Shown one piece after another: positions 8,697 to 19,078 of a DNA stretch of 64,000 nt; positions within the stretch are counted from its first letter, which is position 1; every line of letters starts with the position of its first letter. The stretch spans positions 124,001 to 188,000 of the forward strand of contig NZ_JPEO01000006.1 in the NCBI RefSeq assembly GCF_000753795.1, in the 5' to 3' direction. Both the position numbers and the translations under genes were made by a program. Source of the stretch: Shewanella mangrovi. GTDB lineage: Bacteria; Pseudomonadota; Gammaproteobacteria; Enterobacterales; Shewanellaceae. The notes beneath the pieces are model-generated. The model was not told the DNA's origin, did no database searches, and worked only from the letters and a program-made list of their open reading frames with translations.

Positions 8697-10355
8697 CTAG
8701 ACGCGGAATTGATTTACCAAGCTACCTAGCTTGTCACCGCTGGCCGACACTTTTTGACTCACATCTGCCGCCAGTTTGCTGGAGGCCATCAGTGCCGTAA
8801 CAATCTCTTGAATCGCATAGACATTGCGATTGATTTCTTCAGTCACCGAGCTTTGCTCCGTGGCTGCTGTGGCGATCTGGGTACTCATATCATTGATGCT
8901 GGTCACCGATGACGTTACCGAGCCGAGGCTATCAGAAATCAGTCGTGACGCAGATACACTGCGTTGGCAATTTTGCTGACTTTGCTCCATCGCTGCAACA
9001 GCGCTAGTCACCAACGAATGCAGCTCATTGAGCATCTCATTGATTTCCAACGTACTCGCTTGGGTACGGCTGGCAAGATTACGCACTTCATCAGCAACGA
9101 CGGCAAAACCGCGGCCCTGCTCACCTGCACGCGCCGCTTCGATCGCAGCATTAAGCGCCAGCAAGTTAGTTTGCTCAGCAATACCACCAATCACAGACAG
9201 AACACTATTAATCTTTTGCGATTGCTCATTCAGCAATTGAATATGCGATGCCGCATTGTCAATTTCACTCATCAATGCGGACACTTGGGTCAGAGAATCA
9301 TCGACACAATGCTGCGCTTTGGCAACTTCAGCCGTTGCATCGTGGGTTGCATCCGCCACTTGATTGGTGTTGGCCGCCACTTCTTGCGCAGTGGATGACA
9401 TCTCAGTTACCGCTGTCACCACCTGATCAGTTTCATGGTTGTGGCTAGCAAGCTGACCGGCAATCATCTGGTTTTGAGTGTGAATTTCGTGGGATGCATT
9501 AACCACATCATTGGTCGCATCAGATACGTCGCGAATAATATGCTGCAGTTTTTCCACAAAGCGGTTAAACGCGGTGCCTAGTGCAGCAATTTCATCGCTG
9601 CCCGTCACAGGAACGCGGCGGGTTAAGTCCCCTTCACCTTGGGCAATATCATTGAGGTTGTTGAGCATATTATTCAGCGGTGTCACCATGCGGGTGCTGA
9701 ATATCGCAATGACCACGGCCGTGATGGCAAACAGGATCAAGGTGGACAGAGTAACAACCCACAACTTGCTGCTCATTTCCTCTTCGGCAGACTTACGATA
9801 AGTCGCAACCGCGGCATCAATATCATCAAAGTAAGCGCCGGTGCCGATAATCCAATCAGTACCTGGCACAGTTGCGGCATAACCTAACTTTTCAATCAGC
9901 TCAGAGCTACCTGGCTTTTGATAATAGAAAGTAAGGAAGCCATCGCCTTGGCTGGCAGATTTGAGCAGCCCCTGCACAATCTTGATCCCTTTAGGATCTG
10001 TCATGTTGATCTGTTCGGTGCCTTCTAACTTGGGTAACAAGCCATGAAACACGTTACGGCCTTGGCCGTCATACATGTAGAAGTAACCCGCTTTGCCAAA
10101 TTTTGCATCACGCAGCGCCGCTTTAAAATCACCGCCTTGCTGGCGTTGGAATACCACTATCTGTTTGGCAATCTCAGTGACATGCACTAACTCTTGCCGT
10201 CTTTCGTTAATCAATTTGCCACGAAAATCCGCCACCGAACTTTCGAGGGTTTGCAATTCCATATGCCGGGCAAAAAGTGAGGTAACAAGAGTAACAATGA
10301 TAAGAGGTAGTAGCGCGAGTATGAGAATTTTAGTTCGCACGCCCAAGTGTTTCAT
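8697..10355 (-). CDS. Methyl-accepting chemotaxis protein, single-Cache sensor
   Basis: A 552-residue transmembrane chemoreceptor. Order: N-terminal membrane helix (about 10-30), periplasmic single-Cache (sCache_2-like) domain to about residue 185 ([33 protein letters not shown]), second membrane helix, HAMP, and the cytoplasmic signalling domain with the hairpin tip [20 protein letters not shown]. It would signal through CheW/CheA. It lacks a C-terminal NWETF-type CheR/CheB tether. sCache_2 receptors often bind short carboxylates, but the ligand here is not deducible. Monocistronic, with its own terminator. Confidence 0.95.
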   Translation of the reverse strand: MKHLGVRTKILILALLPLIIVTLVTSLFARHMELQTLESSVADFRGKLINERRQELVHVTEIAKQIVVFQRQQGGDFKAALRDAKFGKAGYFYMYDGQGRNVFHGLLPKLEGTEQINMTDPKGIKIVQGLLKSASQGDGFLTFYYQKPGSSELIEKLGYAATVPGTDWIIGTGAYFDDIDAAVATYRKSAEEEMSSKLWVVTLSTLILFAITAVVIAIFSTRMVTPLNNMLNNLNDIAQGEGDLTRRVPVTGSDEIAALGTAFNRFVEKLQHIIRDVSDATNDVVNASHEIHTQNQMIAGQLASHNHETDQVVTAVTEMSSTAQEVAANTNQVADATHDATAEVAKAQHCVDDSLTQVSALMSEIDNAASHIQLLNEQSQKINSVLSVIGGIAEQTNLLALNAAIEAARAGEQGRGFAVVADEVRNLASRTQASTLEINEMLNELHSLVTSAVAAMEQSQQNCQRSVSASRLISDSLGSVTSSVTSINDMSTQIATAATEQSSVTEEINRNVYAIQEIVTALMASSKLAADVSQKVSASGDKLGSLVNQFRV

Positions 10356-10545
10356 ACAGGTTTCTCGGATACACGATTAGATAATCCTAATTATATATTG
10401 AAACGGCGAGTTCCAAACTAAAACTTTGGTACAAGAGCAAAGTTTGTAGAGCAAACACACAAATTTTAGTTTCATAAGCATATAAAATTTCAAAGTGATA
10501 GCTATTTAGCATTTTTTGTGCTTAAAAATTGCTAGCGATGATAAT

Positions 10546-11697
10546 TTAACCAAGCTTACGTTGTAGCAATATTAAAACTTCATAGTGATCTGTGTGCGGA
10601 AACATGTCGAAGATCTGGGCGCGCTGACATTGATAATCATCAAAATGACGTAAATCCTCAGCCAGCGTTTTAGGGTTGCAGCTGGAATACACTATATACG
10701 CTGGCGAAAATTCATTGAGCGCGCGACTCAGTGCCGTCCCTAAGCCACGTCTTGGCGGGTTAACAATCACCGCATCCGGTACTTGCTGCTGCCGCTGACC
10801 ATCAGCAAAAGTCGTCGAATCAAGCGCCTTAAATTGAATATGCTGTAGCCCTAATTCTGCTGCGGCTAAGCTGGCGCAAGCGATCGCTTCTGGCTCAATT
10901 TCAATCCCAGTTAAGTGGGTATCAGGCGCAGCGCAATGCAGCCCAAAGCCCCCAACACCGCAAAACAGATCCCATAAGCTGTTGAGTTGTAAAGGTGCTA
11001 ACCATCTTTTAGCGGTAGCGTAGAGCTGCTCTGCAACCTCTGGATTGGTTTGAAAAAAGCTTTTCGGGCGAATATAGAGTGGAATATCGTTAAAGACTTC
11101 CCGTAACCGCGGCTCGCCGAACAGCCAAATTTCCTGCTCACCTTCCAGTCGCGCCATATGTACCGGCTGAATATTGGCGGTGACCAATTTGATTTTAGGG
11201 AATTCATGCAGCAATGCGGGCAGTTCCCGTTCGATACGGGCAATCGCTTGCTCTGAGCGCAACACAAAACGCAGCATAAATTCCCCGCTGTGGTGCGCTT
11301 GCGTCAACAAAATAAACTTGAGTTCCCCTTTAGCCTTGTCGACCCGATACGGCGGAATTCCCGCTCGCTGAATAAAAGACTCTAAATGTTGTAACAGTTG
11401 CTGCATTGAAGCGGGATAGAGTGGGCAATTCACCAAACTCACTGGTTCACCGTTTGGACTAACAATCCCAAGAATCGGTTGATGTGCGGCACCCAGCGCC
11501 ACCATTTTAGCCTTGTTGCGAAACGCGAACGCCGGGCCAGAGATAGGGAGTTCCCATTCAGCTACAAAGTAAGGCGCCAGTAGCTGTTGCAAAGCATGCT
11601 GCTTGCGCTGTAACTGCTCCGCTAACGGCAACTCTATAAGCTGGCAGGAAAGACACTTGCCCTGTTGGTAAAATTCGCAATGTTGCGGCTTGTTCAC
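10546..11697 (-). CDS. rlmC: 23S rRNA (uracil-747-C5)-methyltransferase
   Basis: A 383-residue SAM-dependent RNA methyltransferase of the RumA/RumB family. The N-terminus begins with a cysteine cluster ([12 protein letters not shown]) that ligates a 4Fe-4S centre, without the TRAM domain of RlmD; this and the length point to RlmC (RumB). The SAM motif is [22 protein letters not shown] and [13 protein letters not shown] follow, the latter carrying the catalytic cysteine. Translation seems to start at GTG (11697) behind AAAGG. Confidence 0.92.
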   Translation of the reverse strand: MNKPQHCEFYQQGKCLSCQLIELPLAEQLQRKQHALQQLLAPYFVAEWELPISGPAFAFRNKAKMVALGAAHQPILGIVSPNGEPVSLVNCPLYPASMQQLLQHLESFIQRAGIPPYRVDKAKGELKFILLTQAHHSGEFMLRFVLRSEQAIARIERELPALLHEFPKIKLVTANIQPVHMARLEGEQEIWLFGEPRLREVFNDIPLYIRPKSFFQTNPEVAEQLYATAKRWLAPLQLNSLWDLFCGVGGFGLHCAAPDTHLTGIEIEPEAIACASLAAAELGLQHIQFKALDSTTFADGQRQQQVPDAVIVNPPRRGLGTALSRALNEFSPAYIVYSSCNPKTLAEDLRHFDDYQCQRAQIFDMFPHTDHYEVLILLQRKLG

Positions 11698-11801
11698 TCA
11701 CTTAACCTTTTTGCAGACGACACTGAAAACTCGCCAGCGCCAAATTGGCGGCAAATGTACCTTGTTTACCGCAGAAAATCACGCCTGCGTCGAGCTGCAG
11801 A

Positions 11802-12248
11802 CTAAGACTGACTCAGCTTTTGGGTGACTTGATCGCACAGTTGTTTGAGTTCAGTTAATTGCTGTACCTCTAAGCCGAGCAGACAATACATCTGCTCTGG
11901 TACTTCAACCGCGCGCTGCTTAAGTGCAACGCCAGCGTCAGTCAGTTCAATCACTCGCACGCGCTCGTCCTGCTCGCTGCGACCTCTCCGCAATAAGCCT
12001 TTACTTTCTAAACGTTTTAACAACGGTGTTAGCGTGCCGGAATCAAGATGTAATTTCTCGCCCAAATATTTCACACTCGCGCCATCGTTTTGCCACAACA
12101 CCATCATCGCCAGATATTGCGGATAGGTCAGATCCAACGCCTCAAGTAACGGCCGATAAGCGCGCACTATCGCGTTAGCAGCACTATAGAGAGAAAAACA
12201 GACCTGATTATCGATACACAACAGCTCTTCTACCGACATTTGCGACAT
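11802..12248 (-). CDS. ohrR: OhrR, MarR-family organic peroxide sensor
   Basis: A 148-residue MarR-type repressor. The redox cysteine sits in the family context DNQVCFSLYSAANAI near the N-terminus; oxidation by organic hydroperoxides releases DNA. The winged helix follows (YLGEKLHLDSGTLTPLLKRL). The start is taken as the ATG at 12248; an upstream TTG at 12269 would run into the operator, and a second ATG lies at 12239. It is divergent from ohr, and two near-palindromes lie between them. Confidence 0.92.
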   Translation of the reverse strand: MSQMSVEELLCIDNQVCFSLYSAANAIVRAYRPLLEALDLTYPQYLAMMVLWQNDGASVKYLGEKLHLDSGTLTPLLKRLESKGLLRRGRSEQDERVRVIELTDAGVALKQRAVEVPEQMYCLLGLEVQQLTELKQLCDQVTQKLSQS

Positions 12249-12267
12249 AGCAGTGACACCAAAGCAC

Positions 12268-12336
12268 AATTAAATTGCACACAATATACTTGCATTTGTT
12301 GGTGATATCGAATTAATATTGTGCACAATTTAATTT
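12268..12336. promoter_or_regulatory. Probable OhrR operators between ohrR and ohr
   Basis: Two copies of one element face each other. ATTAAATTGCACACAATAT at about 12269-12287 is nearly the reverse complement of the copy at 12317-12335, whose core ATTGTGCACAAT (12318-12329) is a perfect palindrome. AT-rich palindromes with an AATTG/CAATT core are typical of OhrR sites. Placement between the divergent genes fits repression of both. Confidence 0.7.
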
Positions 12337-12370
12337 TACACAACCAATATTAACAACACTGGAGTGCACT

Positions 12371-12787
12371 ATGCTTTATCAAACTTCTGCGACCGCCAGC
12401 GCCGGCCGTCAAGGTCATGCTGAAACTGACGACAAACTGTTATCAGTCGACTTAGCCTATCCGAAACAGATGGGCGGTAATGGTGCTGCAACCAACCCGG
12501 AACAACTGTTTGCCGCCGGTTATGCGGCTTGTTTCTCCAACGCCATTCTATTTTTAGCCAGCCAACAAAAGATCAAACTGGCTAAAGCACCGGTCACCGC
12601 CACCATTGGTCTGTTCAATAAGGAAGACGGTGGCTTTGCGCTCAGCGCAGCATTAGCGGTCGAACTAAACTTACCAACCGAACAAGCACAACAGCTCGTG
12701 CGTAGTGCGCACCAGATCTGCCCTTATTCCAATGCGGTAAAAGGCAACATCGACGTCGTACTCAGCGTCAACGGTAATCCGCTTTAA
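12371..12787 (+). CDS. ohr: Organic hydroperoxide resistance protein
   Basis: A 138-residue Ohr/OsmC-family thiol peroxidase that reduces organic hydroperoxides, normally with lipoyl-protein reductant. Both active-site cysteines are in their conserved contexts: AAGYAACFSNAI (about residue 58) and QICPYSNAVKGN (about residue 118). GGAG precedes the ATG by eight bases. It is controlled by the divergent ohrR and followed by a terminator. Confidence 0.95.
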   Translation: MLYQTSATASAGRQGHAETDDKLLSVDLAYPKQMGGNGAATNPEQLFAAGYAACFSNAILFLASQQKIKLAKAPVTATIGLFNKEDGGFALSAALAVELNLPTEQAQQLVRSAHQICPYSNAVKGNIDVVLSVNGNPL

Positions 12788-12824
12788 GCCGGATGGCAGA
12801 CGGGGCCTCCGATACTTGTAACTG

Positions 12825-12870
12825 ATGACCAGTACTCGCTTATCGCAGTGAGTTTACTGGTCATATTTTT
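12825..12870 (+). terminator. Terminator after ohr
   Basis: A long stem (ATGACCAGTA paired with TACTGGTCAT, with further pairing inside) is followed by ATTTTT. Confidence 0.75.
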
Positions 12871-13048
12871 GGCGCAACACGGGATTCCAGCGCTGTTATA
12901 CATTTCGTCAAAATTACGTCTAATATATTGTTTTTTATAAATAATATATCAATCAAACTTTAACTATTAGCGTTTGCTTTTCTAATGCATTTGATCTAAT
13001 TTCTTCTGCTCGCAAAGGTGAAATTCGTGTTCACAAGGAGAATTAGTG

Positions 13049-13465
13049 ATGCGTGCTATCGCGCTTAGTACAGTATTAATACTGTTGTTGTCTGAACCTG
13101 TGATGGCGTCATGTGATGGTCAGCAGCAACTCGGACAAGTGGATTACCCATCCAATAGCTCCTATTTCAATGCCAAAGCGTCTGCCAAATTAGATGAAAT
13201 AACCAAAGAGACCCAAGATAAGGGAGATGGTTATCTGGTATTGGAATTTAACCTGTTCAAAGTGGCAGGTGATAAGAAGCAGCAACAATACGATATGTGG
13301 CTGGCTAACCGCCGTATTGATCGTGTTAAACAATATTTATCCAAATTACATGTCGCTAAGCCGATCGTCACTCGTATAAAAACTGCCGCTGCAGCAGAAC
13401 AGCGACAAGTCGAAATTTTGTGGTGTGCACAGCCCTCAACCACCGAGCAACCTGTAAACCACTAA
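13049..13465 (+). CDS. Small exported protein with OmpA-like C-terminal fold
   Basis: 138 residues. AAGGAG lies eight bases before the ATG at 13049, which is preferred over the overlapping GTG at 13046. A signal peptide ends at about residue 20 (EPVMA-SCDG). The mature part resembles a shortened OmpA/MotB peptidoglycan-associated domain: FNAKASAKLDEI, LANRRIDRVKQYL and a final hydrophobic strand (VEILW). The usual Asp/Arg peptidoglycan-binding pattern (NxxLSxxRA) is only partly kept (LANRRIDRV). Two cysteines could form a disulfide. Function is unknown; the OmpA resemblance is by eye. Confidence 0.7.
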   Translation: MRAIALSTVLILLLSEPVMASCDGQQQLGQVDYPSNSSYFNAKASAKLDEITKETQDKGDGYLVLEFNLFKVAGDKKQQQYDMWLANRRIDRVKQYLSKLHVAKPIVTRIKTAAAAEQRQVEILWCAQPSTTEQPVNH

Positions 13466-13474
13466 CCATCCTTA

Positions 13475-13499
13475 GCCCCTGCTATCTCCTGACAGGGGC
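13475..13499. terminator. Possible bidirectional hairpin between convergent genes
   Basis: GCCCCTG and CAGGGGC form a 7-bp stem around an 11-base loop between the OmpA-like gene and a chemoreceptor gene. A T-run is poor on both sides, so terminator activity is uncertain. Confidence 0.4.
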
Positions 13500-13515
13500 G
13501 GTTCAACCATCAAGG

Positions 13516-15411
13516 TTATAAGCGGAAACGTCCAACCTCTTGCTGCAACGACTGCGCTAACGCCGACAGCTGTTGTGCCTTTTCGGTAGCTATCACCGAC
13601 TCATCAGACAGATTCAATGACACCTCGCGAATCGCCTCGGTATTACGGTTGATTTCGCTAGTAACCGAGGTTTGTTCCTCCGCGGCGGTTGCGATCTGAC
13701 TGGCCATGTCAGAGATCTGATGAATTGCGTTATTGATCTGTTCTAAGCTGGCGCTGGCCGATTCGGCATCCTGCACACTGGTTTCAGCCATGGTATGGCT
13801 GTGGTCCATTGAGGTAACCGCTTTAGACGCGGTACGCTGTAGTGTCTCAATCATCGCTTGGATCTCTTGCGTGGAGGCATGAGTGCGCTGCGACAGCACC
13901 CGCACTTCATCCGCCACCACCGCAAAACCGCGCCCTTGCTCGCCAGCCCTCGCTGCTTCAATCGCTGCGTTTAATGCGAGCAGGTTAGTTTGCTCGGCAA
14001 TACCACTAATGGTCAGCAAAATGCTGTTAATTTTCTGCGAGTGCTCATTCAGCTCACCAATAATCTGGCTAGCGTTGTCGACTTCCTCGGCGAGACTACG
14101 AATCGATTGCTGACTCTGGGTCACTTGTTGCTGGCCATTAACTGCCAGCCCCACCGCATCTTGCGCGGTCTGCGCAGTGAGTTCAGCATTACTGGCGATT
14201 TCTTCGGTGGCGCTGGCCATTTCAGTCACGGCGGTGGCAACCATAGTGATCTCATCCTGCTGCACCGCAATACTTTGATTATTCTGCTCCGCGGAGCGAC
14301 GCGTATCTTGCGATTGCACACCCAACTGCTCGGCAATCTGCCCCATACGACTAATCATGCCATGCAGATGTTCAACAAAACGGTTGAAGCCGCCAGCCAG
14401 CACGCCTATTTCGTCATAATCCTTTTTTACCGCAATGCGTACAGTCAGATCGCCAGCGCCTTGAGAAATATCGTTCAGTGCTTGAGAAACGCGTTCTAAG
14501 TCGCGGAACTGCGCCTTAAACACGAGGAACAACACCACGCCGAACAGCACTAAGAAGCCGACACCGACCATAGACATCATCCAGGCTAACGAGGTCGCCG
14601 CTGACATAATGCTGCCTTTATCCAGCACAAACATCAGTGCCCAATTGGTGTTGGGCACATTTTGCACGTAGAAAAGTTTGGTCGAGCCTCGGTAAAAAAA
14701 TTCGTCGAGATGATCCGATGCGGCGCGCTGACTCAACCAGCTACTGGTAAATGCTGCATTGGCGTCAGTGATTGGCTTGCCGTTCATTTCGCTATTGGGA
14801 TGACTAATCACCAGCCCATTGCGCTCAAGGAGCACGCCATAGCCATCGCCGGGAAGTTTTAATTTGCGTACTGAATTGGTCAGTTCTTCAATCGCGAGGT
14901 TGGCCGCTGCCGCACCAGCAAACTGACCATTTTGCATCACAGGTTGCGAGATGGTGACCACTAGCTGCTTCATGGTGGCACTAACGTACGGCGAAGAGAT
15001 AAACATGGCTTGAGTTTCTTTAGCGCCTTTATACCAGGGCCGAATCCGCGGATCGTATCCCGCCACATGCAGGCTTGGGTCCTGTCGATGCATATTGCCC
15101 TGTTCATCACCATAGTAGGTTAGGCCAAAATCCATCGCCTCGTGCATCTCCATTAAGTAGGGTGTGACATCCTGCCCGGGCGACTTTTCAATGGTTTTCC
15201 CCAATGATTTAACCGCATTCTCGCGATCGAGCATCCATTGGCCCACGCCAGAGGCAAAGGTGTTAATCAATTCCCGAACTTCCCGTTCGGTGCTATCCAT
15301 AGCATTACTGCGAATAAAGTAGGAAGACATCCCTACCAGCAGAATTACGGTAAACAGTACCGATAATGTACTGGCAGCTAATAAGCGGACTTTTAACGTG
15401 GTTCGCATCAT
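13516..15411 (-). CDS. Methyl-accepting chemotaxis protein, double-Cache sensor
   Basis: About 631 residues. The start is one of two adjacent ATGs at 15411/15408 behind GAGGA. N-terminal membrane helix, a large periplasmic dCache_1-type domain ([29 protein letters not shown]), a second membrane helix at about 280-300, HAMP, and a signalling domain with the conserved tip [20 protein letters not shown]. dCache receptors often bind amino acids, amines or purines; the RxxxW/YxxxY-like pattern RPWYKGA is in place, but the ligand cannot be named with confidence. No C-terminal tethering pentapeptide. Confidence 0.94.
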   Translation of the reverse strand: MMRTTLKVRLLAASTLSVLFTVILLVGMSSYFIRSNAMDSTEREVRELINTFASGVGQWMLDRENAVKSLGKTIEKSPGQDVTPYLMEMHEAMDFGLTYYGDEQGNMHRQDPSLHVAGYDPRIRPWYKGAKETQAMFISSPYVSATMKQLVVTISQPVMQNGQFAGAAAANLAIEELTNSVRKLKLPGDGYGVLLERNGLVISHPNSEMNGKPITDANAAFTSSWLSQRAASDHLDEFFYRGSTKLFYVQNVPNTNWALMFVLDKGSIMSAATSLAWMMSMVGVGFLVLFGVVLFLVFKAQFRDLERVSQALNDISQGAGDLTVRIAVKKDYDEIGVLAGGFNRFVEHLHGMISRMGQIAEQLGVQSQDTRRSAEQNNQSIAVQQDEITMVATAVTEMASATEEIASNAELTAQTAQDAVGLAVNGQQQVTQSQQSIRSLAEEVDNASQIIGELNEHSQKINSILLTISGIAEQTNLLALNAAIEAARAGEQGRGFAVVADEVRVLSQRTHASTQEIQAMIETLQRTASKAVTSMDHSHTMAETSVQDAESASASLEQINNAIHQISDMASQIATAAEEQTSVTSEINRNTEAIREVSLNLSDESVIATEKAQQLSALAQSLQQEVGRFRL

Positions 15412-15663
15412 GGTTCCTCGGGTGGATAGATAAGTCACAACTAGTGGGCACTAAGTTAACTAACACTAAGTTTAGAAGGTAAAAATACAAAACACCTACA
15501 AAGTCACAGACAATCAATAGGTAAAGCCGCAGAATGACGACCAGTAAGCGCAACAAGTAGTGGTCATTTATTTCGGCATCTGCTGAATAAAGTTGATTTC
15601 TAAATCATTTCGTCGTCGAACTTGGAACCATAACGACGAAACCGACTTAAAAAGGGTTGTTTT

Positions 15664-17058
15664 ATGCTGAAGAAGCTAGTGCTGGGACTAACTTTATTGA
15701 TGGCGGCCATAACCAGCGTGATGGCCGAACCTCAGGCATCAATAGCGTGGCAGAAAGTAGATAACGACGGCAATCTCAAAATCCCGTTGTATTTTGTCTG
15801 GTCTAAGACCTGCCCTCACTGTAAAGAAGCACATCCATTTATTGATTCACTGTCTGAGAAATATCCGTGGATCGAGCTACACAGCTACCGCGTTGGTGAT
15901 GAAGGTACGGCTGAAATGTGGCAGGCATTGGCGGATGCAACCAATAGCCCAAGCCGCTCAGTGCCATTTCTGTCTGCTTGCGGTAAAACCGTTATCGGTT
16001 ACTCTAGCCGCGAAGTCACCGGTGAGTTTCTACTGAATCGGTTGAAGAAGTGTTATCTGGAAAATGGTGGCCAACTAGCAGCAGAAGATATGCCAACCAA
16101 TGACAACGCCGCGCCAGCGCCAGTCGCCGCGTCTGAAGGCGAGTCATTGTTTTCCACCTGTAGCAGCGATGGTGGCGACGGTACCTGTGCCATCGGGGCG
16201 GAAGATCCTGAAGTTCAACCGGTCGAGCTGCCGATTATTGGCAAAGTAAATCCTGACAGCATTTCACTGCCAATCCTGACGTTGGTACTGGCAGGCGCTG
16301 ACGCCTTTAATCCATGCGCCTTCTTCGTATTGCTATTTTTATTGTCGATTATGGTGAACGCTAAGAGTCGTGGCCGCATGTTGTTAGTTGGCGGTATCTT
16401 CGTCTTCTTCTCCGGCTTCATCTACTTCCTGTTTATGACCGCCTGGCTGAATATCTTTGAACTACTAGGTGCCAGCAGTGATGGTGGCATTATTATTCTG
16501 GTTGCCGGGTTACTGGCCCTGGTGGCGGGTGTCATTAACGTCAAAGAGTACTTTTTCACCAAAGGTGAAGTCAGCTTGTCAATGACAGCGGAAAACCGTA
16601 CCAGCTTGATTAAGCGCATGGGTAAACTGTCGAGTGCCTCCAGCTTAACCGCGATGATTTTCGGTACCACTGTGTTAGCTATTCTCGCCAATGCTTACGA
16701 GCTGCTATGTACTGCGGGCTTTCCGATGATCTACACCAGCGTGTTGTCGATGCATAACCTGCCGACCTTTGAACGGATGATGTATCTGGTGTACTACAAC
16801 GTCGTCTATGTAATCCCATTAATTGCCATTGTGGTGGCATTTTCAATGACATTGGGCAAACGCAAGTTGACAGAAAAAGAAGGCCAAACGCTAAAATTAA
16901 TGTCCGGTATTATGATGCTTGGATTAGGTGGCACGCTGGCGCTAAATCCTGCTGCGTTACAAAGCGTTACCGTGGCTGTGGGGCTCATTTTTGGTGCGAT
17001 TATACTGACCAGTATTATCGTGATATCGAGAAAAGTACTGCAGAAACGTGCCGCTTAG
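15664..17058 (+). CDS. Thioredoxin-like domain fused to CcdA/DsbD-type membrane domain
   Basis: 464 residues. A signal peptide (cleavage near residue 21) is followed by a periplasmic thioredoxin-like domain with active site C50-P-H-C53. A low-complexity linker with CSSDGGDGTC leads to a six-helix CcdA-like domain whose two redox cysteines lie in NPCAFFV and ELLCTAGFP. The arrangement suggests electrons pass from the cytoplasm through the membrane domain to the periplasmic dithiol, as in DsbD or CcdA, but with the partner thioredoxin at the N-terminus. CPHC is DsbA/DsbG-like rather than CGPC, so oxidase or isomerase recharging is possible. The substrate is unknown. Behind AAGGG; monocistronic. 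Confidence 0.85.
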   Translation: MLKKLVLGLTLLMAAITSVMAEPQASIAWQKVDNDGNLKIPLYFVWSKTCPHCKEAHPFIDSLSEKYPWIELHSYRVGDEGTAEMWQALADATNSPSRSVPFLSACGKTVIGYSSREVTGEFLLNRLKKCYLENGGQLAAEDMPTNDNAAPAPVAASEGESLFSTCSSDGGDGTCAIGAEDPEVQPVELPIIGKVNPDSISLPILTLVLAGADAFNPCAFFVLLFLLSIMVNAKSRGRMLLVGGIFVFFSGFIYFLFMTAWLNIFELLGASSDGGIIILVAGLLALVAGVINVKEYFFTKGEVSLSMTAENRTSLIKRMGKLSSASSLTAMIFGTTVLAILANAYELLCTAGFPMIYTSVLSMHNLPTFERMMYLVYYNVVYVIPLIAIVVAFSMTLGKRKLTEKEGQTLKLMSGIMMLGLGGTLALNPAALQSVTVAVGLIFGAIILTSIIVISRKVLQKRAA

Positions 17059-17162
17059 CCGATAAAACTATGGTATGGGTTAGCAACTGCTGATTAAAAC
17101 TGACTTGATTTTGTACAGTATAGAGCTAACCTAACTGTCTAAGCGATTTACAGGATAACTTA

Positions 17163-17354
17163 ATGGCAATCTCAATAAACTCTCAAGCAGTCACACCTAA
17201 TCTGGACAATGGAGCCGTCGGTGTGCGAGTTGCGCAATTAGCCAAACAACAACAGCAAGCTGAAGGACAAATTGCAGTTGACTTAATTGAGGCTGCAGCT
17301 CCGGCGCCTAAACCAGAAGGTAATCTTGGAAATAACATTGATGTCACTGTGTAA
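17163..17354 (+). CDS. Small protein resembling putative motility proteins (YjfB-like)
   Basis: 63 residues, AGGAT upstream. The middle is a glutamine-rich helix (VAQLAKQQQQAEGQIAV) and the end is GNLGNNIDVTV. The layout resembles small YjfB-like proteins annotated as putative motility proteins in Shewanella and Vibrio; this is recognition by pattern only. No signal peptide or membrane helix. It ends at a clear terminator and stands alone. Confidence 0.6.
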   Translation: MAISINSQAVTPNLDNGAVGVRVAQLAKQQQQAEGQIAVDLIEAAAPAPKPEGNLGNNIDVTV

Positions 17355-17380
17355 GCAGCGATTGAAATAACAAGTCAAAT

Positions 17381-17410
17381 AAAAAGCCGACCTTATTGGT
17401 CGGCTTTTTC
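17381..17410. terminator. Bidirectional terminator between the small protein and ahpF
   Basis: AAAAAGCCGACC and GGTCGGCTTTTT form a perfect 12-bp stem around a TTATT loop between convergent genes. Confidence 0.92.
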
Positions 17411-17427
17411 TATGCAGATTTGCCGCA

Positions 17428-18978
17428 TTACTCAGCGGATTCGCGAATTAAGTAATCAAACGCGCTTAGTGCTGCGGTTGCACCGCTACCCATCGAGATA
17501 ATGATCTGCTTGTAGGGAATGTTAGCCGCATCGCCAGCTGCAAATACGCCCGGCATTGAGGTGGCACCTTTGGCATCAATCATCACTTCACCCAAACGGG
17601 TCAGTTCCACTTCGCTTTCTTTCAAGAAGCCAGTATTCGGCACCAAACCAATTTGTACAAAGATACCTGCCAGTTCGATGGTATGCGCTTCACCGGTCAC
17701 ACGGTCTTTATACGCGATAGCGTTCACTTTGCTGCCATCACCTAATACTTCGGTAGTTTGCGCATTCATGATGATATCGATATTGCCCAGTGATTTGGCT
17801 TTTTTCACCAGCACTTCATCGGCACGCAGGGTGTCAGCAAATTCCAGTACCGTGACGTGTTCAACAATACCAGCTAAGTCGATAGCGGCTTCAATACCTG
17901 AGTTACCACCACCAATCACCGCCACTTTCTTACCTTTGTAGAATGGGCCATCACAGTGTGGGCAATACGCAACACCTTTGGTGCGATATTGCTCTTCCCC
18001 CGGCACACCCAATTCACGCCAGCGTGCACCAGTAGCCAACACCACGCTCTTACCTTTCAGAGTAGCACCGCTTTCTAACTCGATATTCACTAAGCCATCG
18101 CGTTTGATATTCGCCGCACGTTGGCCTGTGATGATATCGACACCGTATTCTTTTACGTGTTGCTCTAATGCCGCTGACAGTTTTGGCCCTTCGGTGTAAG
18201 TCACCGAGATAAAGTTCTCAATGCCGACGGTATCCATTACCTGACCACCGAAACGCTCGGCCACAATGGCAGTGCGAATACCTTTACGTGCTGCATAAAT
18301 GGCTGCGGCTGCGCCAGCAGGGCCACCACCAACAACCAGTACATCGTATGGGTCTTTTTCATTCAGTGCGGCCGCTTTATCTTCGGCCGCGCTGGTATCC
18401 ACTTTTTCAACGATTTCTTCCAGCGTCATGCGGCCTTGGCCAAAGTGTTCACCGTTGAGGTAAACCGCAGGCACTGCCATCACGCCACGTTCGTCGACTT
18501 CTTTTTGGAACAGGCCGCCATCGATCATCACATGGGTGATATTCGGGTTGAGGCTGGCCATCAAGTTTAATGCTTGCACCACATCTGGACAGTTGTGGCA
18601 CGACAGCGAGATATAGGTTTCAAAGTGGAATTCACCTTTAAGATTGCGGATCCGCTCTAATAGCGCTGGATCGGCTTTCGATGGGTGACCACCCGCTTGC
18701 AGCAGCGCCAATACTAATGAAGTGAACTCATGCCCCAATGGCACACCGGCAAAATGCACGCGTGGCGCTTGGCCTTGCGGCGCAATCGACATACTTGGGG
18801 TACGTGGATTGTTGCCTTGTTGCAGGGAAATTTTAGCGGACATACCCGCCAGCTCTTGCGCCAGCTCGGTCACTTCCTGAGATTTAGCACTGTCATCACC
18901 GGACACGCTAACTTCAATAGGCTGCTTAATGTATTGCAGATAGGTGTCCAGTTGTTGTTTTAAAGTTGCGTCTAACAT
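17428..18978 (-). CDS. ahpF: Alkyl hydroperoxide reductase subunit F
   Basis: A 516-residue flavoprotein disulfide reductase that passes electrons from NADH to AhpC. The N-terminal tandem thioredoxin fold carries the redox motif SCHNCP (near residue 128). Next come the FAD fold ([17 protein letters not shown]), the NADH fold ([15 protein letters not shown]) and the thioredoxin-reductase-type active site AYCPHCDGP. Length matches AhpF. AGGA precedes the ATG. It follows ahpC on the same strand, separated by a hairpin that may lower its expression relative to ahpC. Confidence 0.97.
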   Translation of the reverse strand: MLDATLKQQLDTYLQYIKQPIEVSVSGDDSAKSQEVTELAQELAGMSAKISLQQGNNPRTPSMSIAPQGQAPRVHFAGVPLGHEFTSLVLALLQAGGHPSKADPALLERIRNLKGEFHFETYISLSCHNCPDVVQALNLMASLNPNITHVMIDGGLFQKEVDERGVMAVPAVYLNGEHFGQGRMTLEEIVEKVDTSAAEDKAAALNEKDPYDVLVVGGGPAGAAAAIYAARKGIRTAIVAERFGGQVMDTVGIENFISVTYTEGPKLSAALEQHVKEYGVDIITGQRAANIKRDGLVNIELESGATLKGKSVVLATGARWRELGVPGEEQYRTKGVAYCPHCDGPFYKGKKVAVIGGGNSGIEAAIDLAGIVEHVTVLEFADTLRADEVLVKKAKSLGNIDIIMNAQTTEVLGDGSKVNAIAYKDRVTGEAHTIELAGIFVQIGLVPNTGFLKESEVELTRLGEVMIDAKGATSMPGVFAAGDAANIPYKQIIISMGSGATAALSAFDYLIRESAE

Positions 18979-19011
18979 GAACGTGTCCTGTGAAAATAAG
19001 GGTAAGGGAAA

Positions 19012-19046
19012 TCCGGCCTACTGGAGGAAAGAGTGCGTAGGCCGGA
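19012..19046 (-). other. Intercistronic hairpin between ahpC and ahpF
   Basis: A perfect 10-bp stem (TCCGGCCTAC / GTAGGCCGGA) with a 15-base loop sits in the 100-base gap. There is no strong T-run after it, so it looks more like a transcript-stabilising or partial attenuation structure than a full terminator. That would fit the excess of AhpC over AhpF known in other bacteria. Confidence 0.65.
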
Positions 19047-19078
19047 AGTACTACAACTTAGCTTGCAGAAGGCTTAGC

